The notes beneath the pieces were generated by a model. The model saw nothing but the letters and a program-made list of their open reading frames with translations, made no database searches and was not told the origin of the DNA. From the NCBI GenBank assembly GCA_026874595.1, contig CM049314.1:2939318-3003317 (forward strand): DNA of 64,000 nt, in the 5' to 3' direction. The stretch comes from Sipunculus nudus (lineage: Eukaryota > Annelida > Sipuncula > Golfingiida > Sipunculidae). Both the position numbers and the translations under genes were made by a program. Of this stretch, positions 50,224-61,220 are shown piece after piece. Position 1 is the stretch's first letter, and each line of letters begins with the position of its first letter.

Positions 50224-53200
50224 TGTCACACAATTGCCCTTACATAAACAGAAGCACACATTGAAAGAAATTACGCAAGTTATATGGTCTGTTAAAGTGT
50301 TTTACCACCGGTTGTTAAGAATCGGTTGTTTTGAGAATCAGACGTTCCTGTTTCACGGTCTGTGAAGTCGCAAATCGCAACCCATTCTCTCTCTCGTTTT
50401 CTCTCTCTCCCTCCCTCACTCTCTCCCTCACTGATTATACGGGAAATATAAATGTCGGCAAACTTACAATGTTATGGCAAGGTTTCCGAAATATCATTAA
50501 CATGATAGATTTTAAATCACATGAGCCGTGGTTCATTAATACAATAAATATTGTGATACACAATTCGATGTGCCGTTTGATTATATATTTGAAATATAAA
50601 TGTCGGTAAACTTACAATGTTCTGGCAAGGTTCGCGAAACATCATTAACCCGATAGATTTTAAATCACACGAGCCATGGTTAATTAATACAATAAATATG
50701 ATAAACATAATGTACGTGTTTTTTTTCACAATGGTATATGTTATTTTGTTTTTAGATATACAAATTCGATGTGCTTTGTGGAAGCTTGTAATGATTTAGA
50801 AATAACTATGGAACTACTCACCATGTTTTAATCATTAGTCCATTTCTCAACAAAACTTAACGGTTCTTCATTTATTTACCGTCTTCATAAACAGGCAGAT
50901 GTATCTGGTTACTGCAAGAGGAGATATAGTGAGTGACTTTATTATATTATGCACTTGGTAATAATTAATCAGTGTAACACCAGGTAACTTAGAGAACTTA
51001 GAGAACTTTTTCAACTTATGTTTAAAAGCGAGACCACACCTTGAGAGACTCAGTTTTATCCCCCAGGTCATAATTTAAACATAATTTAAATATAAACTAT
51101 AATGTATGCATTTTATTACAACGATGTATCTATATATTGAACAAGTAACCTTATCTTATTCTTTAAAATGTATTAGTAGGTTCCTCATAATCAGATGTAT
51201 ATGATAATATGCAGAGCATTCTTAGATTTTTTGCCTTGTGATATACAATTCCATGCACAATTCTAACACTTGACATGTTACAATTAAGGAATAACTAACT
51301 ACGTTATAATCGTCAGCCCCTTTTCAAATGAAAAATCCTGTTTTTCTACGCACACATTTGCTAGCCAGACAGGTGTATGTGCTTACTAAAAGAGAGAAAG
51401 AATGTATGGTTTACTTTAGTACAGCCTACGATTGGTAATAATTCAACTTCAGTGAATGTGTAATTAAGCTTGACCAATCATTGAGAGAGACTGTTTATCC
51501 CTCAGCCGGAGGGACAAACGGTCTCTCTCAATGATTAGGAGAATTAGGCTCCCGTTTACTGGCTATACTCGAAATACTTTACGACCTTTGTATGATAAAT
51601 GGTTTGTCGGACAAATAAAAGAAACTACTAAGGGCAGAGTTATACGGTAAACACTATACAAGATGTTATGAATGTACTCCAGGTATAATCGCCTGGCTTG
51701 TTAAGTTTCAATCACTGAAGCTTAATTATAATTTTGTTTGGTAAGTTATTTTATAAAGCAGTCATTTTCATGTTACACAGCTGGAACTGTTTTAAATCTA
51801 CATGACTGATATTACAATGAACTGCTATTACCCATGACAGCAACAGTTCATGATTGCATGTTTATCACCGGCCTTTATCCACGTTTAGATTAAGTGAACG
51901 TAAATTCTTTTGCAGCCAGACACTTATTAAATACATTAAGTCAATGGACAGTTAATCTCTAGACAAAACGTCAACATTCTTCTTATGATAATATATATAT
52001 ATATATATATATATTAAGATGGTTTTACCTCATATAATTCCTCTTCAAATATCTTGGGAGACCAAAATGACCGACCGTGAACATTTAACCTCATTATTGC
52101 AAATAACGTGCGCTTGCGCGTCCTAATCAATGATACATCTTCACATACACAGGTTTCATCTGGAACCTTGTATTAGGTAATGGTCAGGGCACGAACCTCC
52201 AAGGGCCAGATGGAACCTGTTCACGGAGAAAAGAGTTCTAGATAGAACCATGGTTCTATCCAGAACTATGTCGTATCTCAAAAGAATCATAAAGGACCCC
52301 TTTGTCTTAGGGTGTACTTTCTGTTGACGGTAAACAATATACACCTAAATTTACCGCAGTGCTTCACATGCAAATGACGTCATTGTAAAAGAAAGAAATT
52401 CGCTGCAGTACTTAACACATTCCGTACCGTTAATGTGCATTCACGTCGTTTATTACGAATCCCCCTTGTTTTTACGGATATCCTTTGTTTATCAGGGATT
52501 TTCCTTTAGCATTCTAAAATTTTACTCGTTTTAAGCTCCAAAAACGCTTAAAACCACTCATTCTGTAATCACATTTCGACGTGTAATTGGATAAAATGTC
52601 AATTTACGCAGAAAATAAATTCGAAGTGAGGTAATCCCAACCTGGTAGCACTCCATAGAAGATGTTCGCGAACATAATGTCGGAAGAAAAACTGGCAGCA
52701 AAGATCCCTACAGCAGCAGTGAGAAGACTTCCTCCCATCACGACGACGCGGGAGCCGAACCTCTTCACCAGAGGACCCAGGACGATACCTACACAACAAT
52801 ATATATAATATATACACATATATTCAACGATAGATATATGCAGAACCAATTGTAGTAGTCGCCACTAAATTAATAATCCCTTCAAGCTTATACATAAGAA
52901 CAAAATGTTTCCTATGTCTTTCAGTGCTTCCAATCTAGATCTAAAGGACAAAAGTATAACATTTGAAAGAGAAATGTAAAAGATTTTTTTAAAATGAGTA
53001 TGACTATATATATATATAAGGATATCAATGTATTACACCTAAAAAGTATGTAGAAAGGAACAAAGGAAGTCTTGCTTCGAAAATATATGTATTTTAAAAA
53101 GGTATAGAGTTGCAGCACTTTTCTTTACCGGTCACATGCCTTATCTTCGATGTGACTATTCCTTGTTTAATTTATACGCCGCCTCACACAGTTTCCGTAA

Positions 53201-53762
53201 AATGCAAGTGTCAAATTAACAGGCAAATGCCTGGTATCATTTCTGACAATTTTCTTATGGTAAAATAGCTTCTATGGCATAAGTTACACTTTCCCGTCAA
53301 TCATTATCGGCATAACAATATAAACTCAAATATTTTAATGTGATAATTTTGGAGAAATAATAGTTATAATCTTTATTTAACACTATATTGGGAAAATGTG
53401 TGGTGTGGTTGTTTACTATACTAACTATGTTTATGTACTAACCATACAGAACTCGTTTTTTACCAAACAATGATGGTTAAAAAAACATGCCGGTCTAAAG
53501 GGCGATCTTTTTTTACGTATGTGATGCGAGTAACAGTTGTGATAACATAGTTTAATCTAATTCCAACGCTGAGTGACCCCGGCACGGTGGCAGACGCTTT
53601 GGTGACCTGGAAGTAATCCACGAATTCTTGGAGAAATATGCCATAAGACACCAAGTTCACCTTGTATAAAATGCAGGCCCAGATCGCTGCCAGAAGAACG
53701 AACCAGGAGTAACCGGTGTCCACCGTGCGCCCTCCGTGGTCAGCCATTTTTTTTAAAGAAAT
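41326..53762 (-). CDS. SLC16-like monocarboxylate transporter, TM5-TM6 exon missing
   Basis: Minus-strand exons: 53762-~53562 (ATG at 53747), 52788-52642, 43187-43086, 42999-42639, 42100-41975 and 41480-41326 (stop). Exon 1 has the MCT start motif as DTGYSW and TM1. Exon 2 has TM2-TM3 and most of TM4. Exon 3 carries YFDKRRSRAIGLAMTGL, the family signature before TM5. Exon 4 has TM7-TM10, exon 5 TM11 (GTGLFMFCTGVTCLLAPPLAG), exon 6 GWIVDVTGDY and TM12. Exons 2-3 and 5-6 join in phase 1, as does 4-5 if the weak donor T|GTTATT is used. The TM5-TM6 exon is not in the 86 bases between exons 3 and 4, and their phases (1 and 0) do not match. Exon 1 has no GT donor in the phase exon 2 needs. About 360 residues are visible against the usual 430-500. 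In this family the protein exchanges lactate, pyruvate or related acids with protons at the plasma membrane. It could be a decaying gene or an assembly gap. Confidence 0.75.
41573..41661. repeat. (AT)n microsatellite in transporter intron
   Basis: AT array of about 88 bases between the last two transporter exons. Confidence 0.9.
43731..44593 (+). mobile_element. Solo LTR, copy 3
   Basis: Starts AGTTACAGCTGTCCCTTTTAAT (TG mutated to AG) and ends GGTTCGGTAACA. Shares the GTGACAGTGGTGGTA block and the CATTTCACGCTGCCAAGTGT block with the other copies. AATAAA at 44434-44439 is in the position of an LTR polyadenylation signal. It lies in the large transporter intron, antisense to the gene. Confidence 0.75.
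44594..46252. other. Intron sequence with a poly-G repeat end
   Basis: Poly-G at 44852-44873 followed by CATTGGATCCGCTCCTG, the same terminus as the poly-C/poly-G MITE family. No exon recognised in the rest. Confidence 0.5.
46253..46871 (+). mobile_element. 5'-truncated LINE (CR1/L2-like), C-terminal ORF and 3' tail
   Basis: The frame from about 46258 to 46653 encodes RIQNAAARVI...HITPVLKTLHWLPV...RIEYKVLVMVFK...FSVSGPRLWNELP, the conserved C-terminal region after the RT domain in CR1/L2-type non-LTR retrotransposons. It is intact for about 130 codons. The 3' end is CGCTATATAAAATAAATTATTATTATTA, a typical LINE tail with an ATT microsatellite. The sequence left of 46253 is unrelated, so the copy is truncated. 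It sits in the transporter intron on the opposite strand. Confidence 0.85.
47281..47308. repeat. (TA)n microsatellite
   Basis: Short TA array next to an ACAC/CACG run. Confidence 0.85.
47552..49390 (+). pseudogene. Degenerate LINE reverse transcriptase
   Basis: Broken frames carry, in order: a pre-RT linker (47552-47785), RT blocks with LATVSAIYKKNDP and KNYRPVSVLGIIARVYEK (47894-48202), then GVPHGSVLGTSFFNLFLNDI and, in the same frame, SSADANTISV (about 48395-48626). The catalytic YADD block reads SADA here, so the polymerase is dead. A later piece resembles the RRALKCALND...YxxLLDNAN C-terminal block. At least three stops or frame changes separate the pieces. The 3' end is a TTGTATTGTGTTGTATTTTATTG tail. 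It lies in the transporter intron. Confidence 0.8.
49405..49575. repeat. TATTCG-rich minisatellite
   Basis: Many copies of GTATTCG in both orientations, including the palindrome GTATTCGAATAC at about 49440-49451 and a related GTATTCGTATTCGAATAC. It is preceded by CAGACATGGGG, which resembles an element terminus. Confidence 0.7.
50169..50219. repeat. (AT)n microsatellite in transporter intron
   Basis: AT array of about 50 bases. Confidence 0.9.
50443..50738 (+). repeat. Tandem repeat, two units of 148 bp
   Basis: GAAATATAAATGTCGG occurs at 50443 and 50591. Both units share CAAACTTACAATGTT, GGCAAGGTT and GATAGATTTTAAATCACA. The second unit is followed by sequence at 50755-51070 that is itself repeated in diverged form at 51240-51540. 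Confidence 0.8.
51476..51536. repeat. Long hairpin, 28-bp arms with 5-base loop
   Basis: Arms 51476-51503 and 51509-51536 are complementary at 26 of 28 positions, with loop AGCCG. Left arm starts AATCATTGAGAGAGAC; right arm ends GTCTCTCTCAATGATT. Confidence 0.85.
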
Positions 53763-53966
53763 CTGCATAATGAAAATATCAAAATATAAAAAGGCAAAGG
53801 TCAAAGTGCAGAGGTTACACATAGACACGACGTTTAAAAATTGTTCAATGTTTAAATATTTTGAATATAAGATGTCACTGCAAAGCAAAAATGATCCTGA
53901 CTATATATAACCAGATATGTTTTTATTTGATAATATGTACATGTATCTGTTTTATTTTCGCAGCAG

Positions 53967-54714
53967 TGTTACAGGTGTCTGTTTTATTGTGCGCGGGAGT
54001 GTTATATGTGTCTACTGACATTCTGGTGCGTGTAGAGCAGGCATAGGGCGTTGCTATGGCGTGTAGAGACACAGCGCTCGGTGTAATCCGTACTGGTTGA
54101 ACGCTGGCGTGTAAAGACACAGCGCTCTGGAATGTTCAGGTCTGTTCATACATAGCGTGCGTGTATTGTTCTTTGGGATGTTCGTGAAATAGAAGTTTCT
54201 AGGCTATGGGGTGAGAAGCTATAAATTAGGGGCTGTGTTTAGAGCCGGGGAAGAGAGAGAGAAAATTCCAGCGGACACAGAAGAGTGTGAGTCAGTTTGT
54301 TGACCTTGCTGATAAATGCAGTGGTGTCAGATATTTTACGGACTTAATTCAGATGTAATACGGACTGTCTCCAGTTTGCCTTTGGAATATTATTGTTCAT
54401 GTGGATCATTGGATTTGAACTACTCTTGTTGTGATATGACAGTGGTGGTATCCAGAATCAAAGCCTAGGATCCGGACACTCTGGTACTTTACATTGATAT
54501 TGTTTTACTGTGTATTTGTTTTGATTTAGTGTATTGTAATGATAGGATTGAATTTTAAGAATAAATTAAAATTAGTTGTTAACAAAATAAAACCACGGAC
54601 TTCTCTTTGACATTTCACGCTGCCTAGTGTAACAAAATGTGATTTTTAAAATCTCCGTAACAAATCTTATGCTCGTCACAACTAAGTGATCTGTTGATAT
54701 TAGGTTCAGTAACA
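53967..54714 (+). mobile_element. Solo LTR, copy 4, beside the transporter start
   Basis: Starts TGTTACAGGTGTCTGTTTTATTG and ends AGGTTCAGTAACA. Contains TATAAAT at 54220-54226 and AATAAA at 54560-54565, the U3 and R/U5 signals. It lies 205 bases from the 5'-most transporter exon and points away from it. Target duplications are not obvious. Confidence 0.8.
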
Positions 54715-56285
54715 ATGGACATATATAATTTGTTTTAATTCAAAATACGGACACGTGTCTGCATAGGAAAATGGTGTCTCAATAAAAAAATACAAAGGGA
54801 TAGAAATATCTGTTTTTAATATGCGTTCCTTTTAAAATCGATGTCTTTAGCCAATGCATGTACATGAATTATGGCAGTGGCTGTACAAGAAGCCATTTAA
54901 AAACAAATATATTATTCTTTGTTGCATTATGTTTATCCCGGAGGATATCAAATTTCTATATAAACCATTATGGCTGGCTGGCTGACCGGTCGCGGCTGGT
55001 ACACGATAATTTTAAATATCAACACACAATTGACCGTGGGCTCCCCTGAGACTGACTGACGCTTAATAGTCTGGTCTTAAATAATCACCCGCAGGAGGGA
55101 GCTGATTGGCTGGCTGGGGGACCACCGCTGAAACTGTACCCCTAAAACCATGAAAATTTGGATTTGTGTTTGGAATCTGACCTATATATACTTAAAACTT
55201 GTAATTAACAGCAATTAAACATCATAATTATTATAACTAATATGGAAAAACTCAACTTACAACGATAAGTATTTCTATGATGAATTTTACAAAAACTAAT
55301 ATTTTACCAGAGCCATTGGACTAACATTTCTAAATATGTTTAAATAGTTCAATAAAAATACTAAGCATTTATACGCTAACATAATACACCTTTACTATAA
55401 TATCCTTAAGCTATAAAAAAGAACGCCAGCGGGCCAGATGCAGCTGCACAAGCTGTACACGGCCTACCGCCGTGATACTGAAAACAATATTGGTTGCTTG
55501 AAGCAAGGGAGTACTTACAGAAATTTGGCCCGCTTCCTTGATATAGCAGTCGGTAGGTTTATTTAGAAATAGCATGGTATTTAAGTTAAAGAACCTACTT
55601 GGACGTCCAGAGTGACACATGTGAACTGCGCAGATTAGGATGTTCCTTTGGTACCCGTAATTGAACCGTTGGTCTGTAAATTTGCTGTTCAGAGGGGCCG
55701 CTGCCGGCTGTCTGCTGGATAACGCCTCAAAATATCCAACTCGACAAATAAGACAAATACCAGTTTTGTATGATCTGAAAGCTGGTCTGTTGTTGCTCGG
55801 TTGTTCGGTAAATAACAATAATAATAACCCCCCCCCCCCCCTTTTTTTACTCGCTAAAGGCGGATACGTGCGTGCGTATGGGGTAGTTGTAATGTGTATG
55901 TGTGCATGGGAGTGTAGTAATTAACGAGCCATCACCTATGCTGTAATGAATAAAAAGAAAACACGTCCATACCAACCTGGTGTTCTAAGTATTCCATTAT
56001 TTTTTTTAGACACGCCCTTTTCAACTTTTTGTTACAAGTCCAACGTAGGTCAACATTAGTTGGGTTTGATCCTTAGTATAACATTAGAAATGTACCTGGA
56101 CGTTCACGATAAATGATATGGTAAAAACAGAATGCATACGATGAGTTGGATTTAATTATATGGATGCAGTACTTATACATAATGAAGTAAGAAAATGGAG
56201 GCCCATAACTGCTGCTGATCCATTTACATGGAAGTTTCAGCATACGTATTTATGGATTATTGACTTAAATGAAAACTATGGTTCC

Positions 56286-56288
<3 letters not shown>

Positions 56289-56324
<36 letters not shown>
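56289..56324. repeat. (AT)n microsatellite
   Basis: AT array of about 36 bases. Confidence 0.9.
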
Positions 56325-56329
<5 letters not shown>

Positions 56330-56896
56330 AAACACACTGTTACGGCATCGTACATACGGCAGATCTGACCAGACGGACATCATATAAGCTAAACAAAGTC
56401 CCTGGAATGCTCTAAACTTATAAAAGTACTTAATTGAAGATCGGTCCAACTTGAAGATCACAAAATGTTCATGCATGGTACCACAGGTATCTCAAAGTTC
56501 ACTAAAAGTCCTTCTTCAGTCGGAAACGAGAGTTTTAATGCGACGTATAATAATCCATATTACAAGTGAAAAGTCCGCATGTTCACTGTTGGGGAGGAAC
56601 AGACGTACTCTGAGCTACCGCTTCCCGAGTTGATAATAAGTTAGTCCCAAGTGAGTTTACATAGGCCTAGTAGGCCTTTCGTGAAGGGCGGCAAAAGTCC
56701 CCAGGCGAGTTCTGTGCTGTCGTCTTTTGTGTTGTGTCCGTGCATGGGGTTTCCATTGTCCCGTCTACAGAACTTAATTGTGTGTGTTCGCTTCATACCG
56801 ACAAGAATGGACCGGGTTCGCTAAGACATCTAAACAAAAGGAGGCGGTCCATAGGGGGACATCATGTTGGGTGCGGCTTGAGAGGTCCACTTTTGT

Positions 56897-56898
<2 letters not shown>

Positions 56899-56954
<56 letters not shown>
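56899..56954. repeat. (AT)n microsatellite
   Basis: AT array of about 56 bases. Confidence 0.9.
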
Positions 56955-56965
56955 TTATAAATGCA

Positions 56966-57508
56966 ACCATATGGGGGACCACGACTATCAGGGGACCGGA
57001 TCAATTTCATTATTTTCAGTTCAAAGTAATTGCAAATTGCTCCATAATCAATTAATTATACATAAAAGTATTATTCTTGATTTAATTTTTCTCAATTTCT
57101 TATTTACGTAAGTGTTGTATATTTTTTCGGTCCCCCGATAGTCATCGTGCTTTTTTACATAAAATTGCAACCTTCAGGAGACCGATCCCGGTCCCCATAT
57201 AGTCGTTTTTCATATTACGTCCCAGAGTTTATTTTAGTTTTCATATGGACAGTTAATCGAATCCAGGATGTAACCCTAAGTTTGTGTTCTTGGTAAAATT
57301 ATCTAAACTAATAATATACAACACGTTTACCATCGGGAGACCAGAAGAACTATCGGGGGACCATATATCATATAAGATTAACTATCAGGGGACCACCATA
57401 CTCCCAGGAGACTATATCACATAAATGGTGAACAATTAGGGGACAAATACGCCATCGGATAACCATTTATATTATACAAGGTGAACTATCCGGGAACCTA
57501 CATAATAC
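56966..57508. repeat. Cluster of TATCNGGGGACCA motifs
   Basis: ACTATCAGGGGACC-type strings occur at about 56984, 57351, 57385 and, in weaker form, 57405, 57438 and 57487; reverse-oriented copies (GGTCCCCCGATAGTC) are at about 57130 and 57190. Spacing in the right half is roughly 30-55 bases, with ATATCATATAA-type spacers. Confidence 0.65.
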
Positions 57509-57599
57509 CATGTTTATCATATTAAATAAAAGGTGAACTATTGTTTTGAGGACTGTTGTGTCATTCCCTGTTCGCTCGCCCCTATCGCTTAAAGTAGGG

Positions 57600-57820
57600 T
57601 CTGGAGATCGTCCGCTAGTCGATTTATAACAAACAAACAAACAAACAAACAAACAAAAAAACTAGACGACCATAGGTCGGGACTTGCCGGAAGTAGAAAT
57701 TAGAAAGTCAAACTAACAGACAACAAACAGCAGAAAGGCAAAAAACATATGGAACAGGTCAAATGACCAACCCCTATTGTTTGGAAAACATAAACACAAC
57801 TTCAAAAGTCGCAGACGAGT

Positions 57821-57851
<31 letters not shown>

Positions 57852-58176
57852 AAAAAAAACTCCAGGTGAAGGTCGTGTACTCATGCCATACAAAATTGAA
57901 AGCATGAATAAAATAAGCCACAGTCTATTCGAATAATTCTTCGTACTTTGAATTTCATGAATTGTAACCTACATAAGGTCACCATGGTAAGGGAAGAATA
58001 TGAAAGAGCAACCAAGAGGATAAACGCATTAAATCTAGTTTCAGATGCTACAATCAAAGTTGTGACACAGTTTATAGTTTTGGAGATATGGTACAATAAT
58101 GATTACTGCAGCGCCATCTGGTGGTTATTTTCCAAAATGATAAAAGTAAGCTTCGCGAAATTTTATTAGTATGTTA

Positions 58177-58220
<44 letters not shown>

Positions 58221-61220
58221 TTTATATGATGTATAATTTATATTTAACCCCTACCCCCAATTGCAAACCGGATATCCGTCCCTGTTTGACACACCCAACT
58301 GCAAATCGGGATCCGCCCCTGATATTATAGTTGTGATTGTGCTTACCAGCAACACTATCTCTGCATTCAGTAACATTTCGGGGAGCCTCTCTCTTTGTTT
58401 TTTTTTTTTTAAAGGGACTATCCTTTACAACAGGTCATTAAGCTCTCAATGCATTGAAATCCTCAAAGTGCGGCCATACAAAGCATGAAAAGAGGCCACC
58501 ACCAAAAGCACAGGTGGGATCAATCCGAATTGTGTCTTTTCATGGACCATCGCACATCCATAGAACAAAGCTCCAACTGTCAAATGTAATGCCCCTGCCG
58601 ACATTTACTATCACATACTGCCATCGCTTATGGTCATGGCAATTGGATGTAATTTTTTTATTTGAAGAAAAACGATGCAAGATTTGAAGAAACTTACAAT
58701 ATAATCATATAATGTGACCGAGAATGTTAGACGCTATCAAATGCTGAAAACTATAAGTCTTCCACATAAAAATAACACAATTATAGGCGTTTCTTTGAAT
58801 GGTCCCATGTTCTCGTTTGACGAGAAATGGTGCGAGATATGACGAGATATTCACTTTTGTCACTTAAAACTAGTCAAATGATTCTTGAACAATAGAAAAA
58901 TAAAATATCTAGCATGAAAATGACCGAGATAAAGACATTTGTTTGAAATCTAAAATATTCTCGTTTGGCGGGAGATGATACGAGATGTGACGAGATTTGC
59001 AGTGTAATCATGTCCAGCTTCTGAAATGCTACCAAATGCTGAAAACTACTCCATTTTAGCTATAACCGTGATCAAGCTATAAGCATTTCTGTGAAATCTC
59101 GTAATTTCTCGTTTGGCAATAAACCGAGCGAGATTTGACGAGACTTGCAATTAAATGGCTTAGAACCAAGAGAAAGCAGCCTTATGCAAAAAACTAGACC
59201 CTTAAAACATAAATATTAACCGAGATAGAAGCCAAAAACTACATATTTTCAGATCGTCAAGTTTAACCCAAAAATTTGGTAACCATGGCAACGGCCGCAC
59301 AAGGCTATATGTCGGATGGAATAAGGCAATGATCCTAGTTTTAGATGCGACAAAAAAAATTGTTATTTGCTTAATATTTTTTTAAGATATTGCGGAAAAA
59401 TGATAAGTTGTAGTGTTTCCAGTACCACGCCCCCTGGTGGCTATTTTTGAAAAATGAAAAAACAAGTTCGAGATAATACAGAACAACAGAAAATTTGTCA
59501 CTTTCAGAACCTCAGCTGTAAAACTGCGACCTCTAAGTCGTATTTAATGAAATCTCGAAAAGTCTCATTTGACGACAAATGGCACGAGATTTTGCGAGAC
59601 TTGCATTAATTTAGCACAGAGCGTATAAAATGCTACACAATGCAAAAAACTAGAGGTCTCTAACTTAAAAAATGAGAAATTTGGAGGGAAATTTTCGAAT
59701 TTTCTGATTTTCCCCCAAAAATACGTTACCATGGTAACCATTGACCGGACATATTTGCTAGCACATGGAAAGCTAACATAATGAGGAATAAAATGAGCTA
59801 CAGATTTAGCAGCTACGATTATTATTGACGAAGATATGTAGAAAAATCTGTTTTAAGGGTTTTTGGTAACCCTGACCTTGACCTTTGAACGGTCATGGCC
59901 AAAAACAATAGGCTCCGAGAAGAACCGATTTTACACTTAATGTAAAAGTTTCAGAGCGATTGCTTTAAAATTGCGGCTTGTAGCGCGCAGACATACAGAC
60001 AGACAAACAAACAAACAAACAAACAAACAAACTAGACGACCAGAGGTCGAACGCTTGCCGGAAATGGCTAGAAATAAGACAGCGAAACAAGCAGGACAAA
60101 CTGTCGCTTTTCTATCAATTGAATGACTTTCAGAGCGATTGCTGGAAAGTTTTGCATGTTGAATGAAATATATCACACAAAAGATCATGAAAGTAGACTT
60201 GGCTCAAAACAGACAGATATACTGACACATCTGAGATAACAGACTGCCAGAAAAAAAGTTGGGAACGTAAAGCAAAATGGGCTATAGTTTTAGTAGGTAG
60301 AGTTTATAGTGTCGGAGGTATGGCCAATATATGGTAGCGGCCATATCCCAAACATTAAAAATTTCTTTTGAGACTTTTATGTAAGAAATAAGATATTGTT
60401 CCAGTTCCAAAAGGATTCCCTCAAAACTGTGTCCTGAAAATTGCTAACTGCAAGAAGCAAGGTCCAGCAAAGCAGGCGAAATTTAGGATCACTGACAAAC
60501 AGACAGACATACTCAAAAAATGACACAAGAATAAGACCCGATGACCTACTCAGATTATCGAGTAGACTCAGAGGAAGAAAATAAATCATAGTTTTCAATT
60601 GGCTACACTGCTTTTTTAAAGTTGCATTTACCCAATCTCTTCTTATAAAACTGGCAGAAACCTACCATAGAATAATTCTTGTAAAGTTTAAACCAATCAG
60701 CCTAACAGTTTCATCATAAAACAGAGTATAACCTGGAGTCTAAAATTACATTTTTTTCTTGTAAAAAACAGATCAATGCAAGTGGCGCCACCAATACCTC
60801 AATTTCAGATATGACATATGAGACAAATATAGGTATAAAATTTGGTAATGACAGTTCTAGCCATTTCTGAGATTTTAATTTTAGTTTGCTTTTTTGGCAG
60901 ATGACTAAGTTCAACCTCCTGTTTAATCTCCGAACTGAAACCAATCGAACAAACTTGAGATAGATTGTTCAAGAGATCATTTCTTAGAAATATTGGCCTA
61001 TTTGGCCGGACAGTTTCCTAGAAGAAAATTTTTAAAGTTTTTTTAGCTTTTTCCCTATAAAATCTCAGTAAATGCAGAAAGCCAAAAATAAACAAAATCC
61101 GATAGTGCTTTTCAGATGACTGTTTATTTACAAAAAAATTGGTAATGCTAGTTCCTGCCGTTTTTGAGATAACTATGGTTAACCTACAGACGACGGACGA
61201 CGCTGCACCATAGGGGACTC
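57600..61220 (+). repeat. Large tandem/dispersed repeat field (Helentron/pearl-like?)
   Basis: A boundary phrase, (ACAA)n followed by ACTAGACGACCANAGGTCG and CTTGCCGGAA, occurs at 57628 and 60004, about 2.38 kb apart. Between them, TCTCGTTTGNCGAGA-like units recur at 58811, 58959 and 59107 (period 148) and again at 59563. ACAG/ACAA tetranucleotide arrays, CCATGGTAACC blocks and CTCF-like strings also recur. A 148-bp tandem core plus a tetranucleotide array is like the bivalve pearl/HINE elements; that link is inference. Confidence 0.6.
58250..58323. repeat. Poly-C MITE terminus
   Basis: CCCCTACCCCCAATTGCAAACCGGATATCCGTCCCTG and then AACTGCAAATCGGGATCCGCCCCTG: two copies of the family terminus in a row, preceded by (TAT)n at 58175-58220. 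Confidence 0.5.

Larger units (their letters stand above)
54715..56965. other. Non-coding region 5' of the transporter
   Basis: AT arrays at 56289-56324 and 56899-56954 and a poly-C run at 55830-55841. The open frame 55411-55818 (minus) has no recognisable motif and is not called. Confidence 0.45.

Noticed and set aside
55411-55818. 135-codon minus-strand frame, considered as a transposase remnant
   Set aside because: No DDE, helix-turn-helix or other transposase block could be found in any frame.
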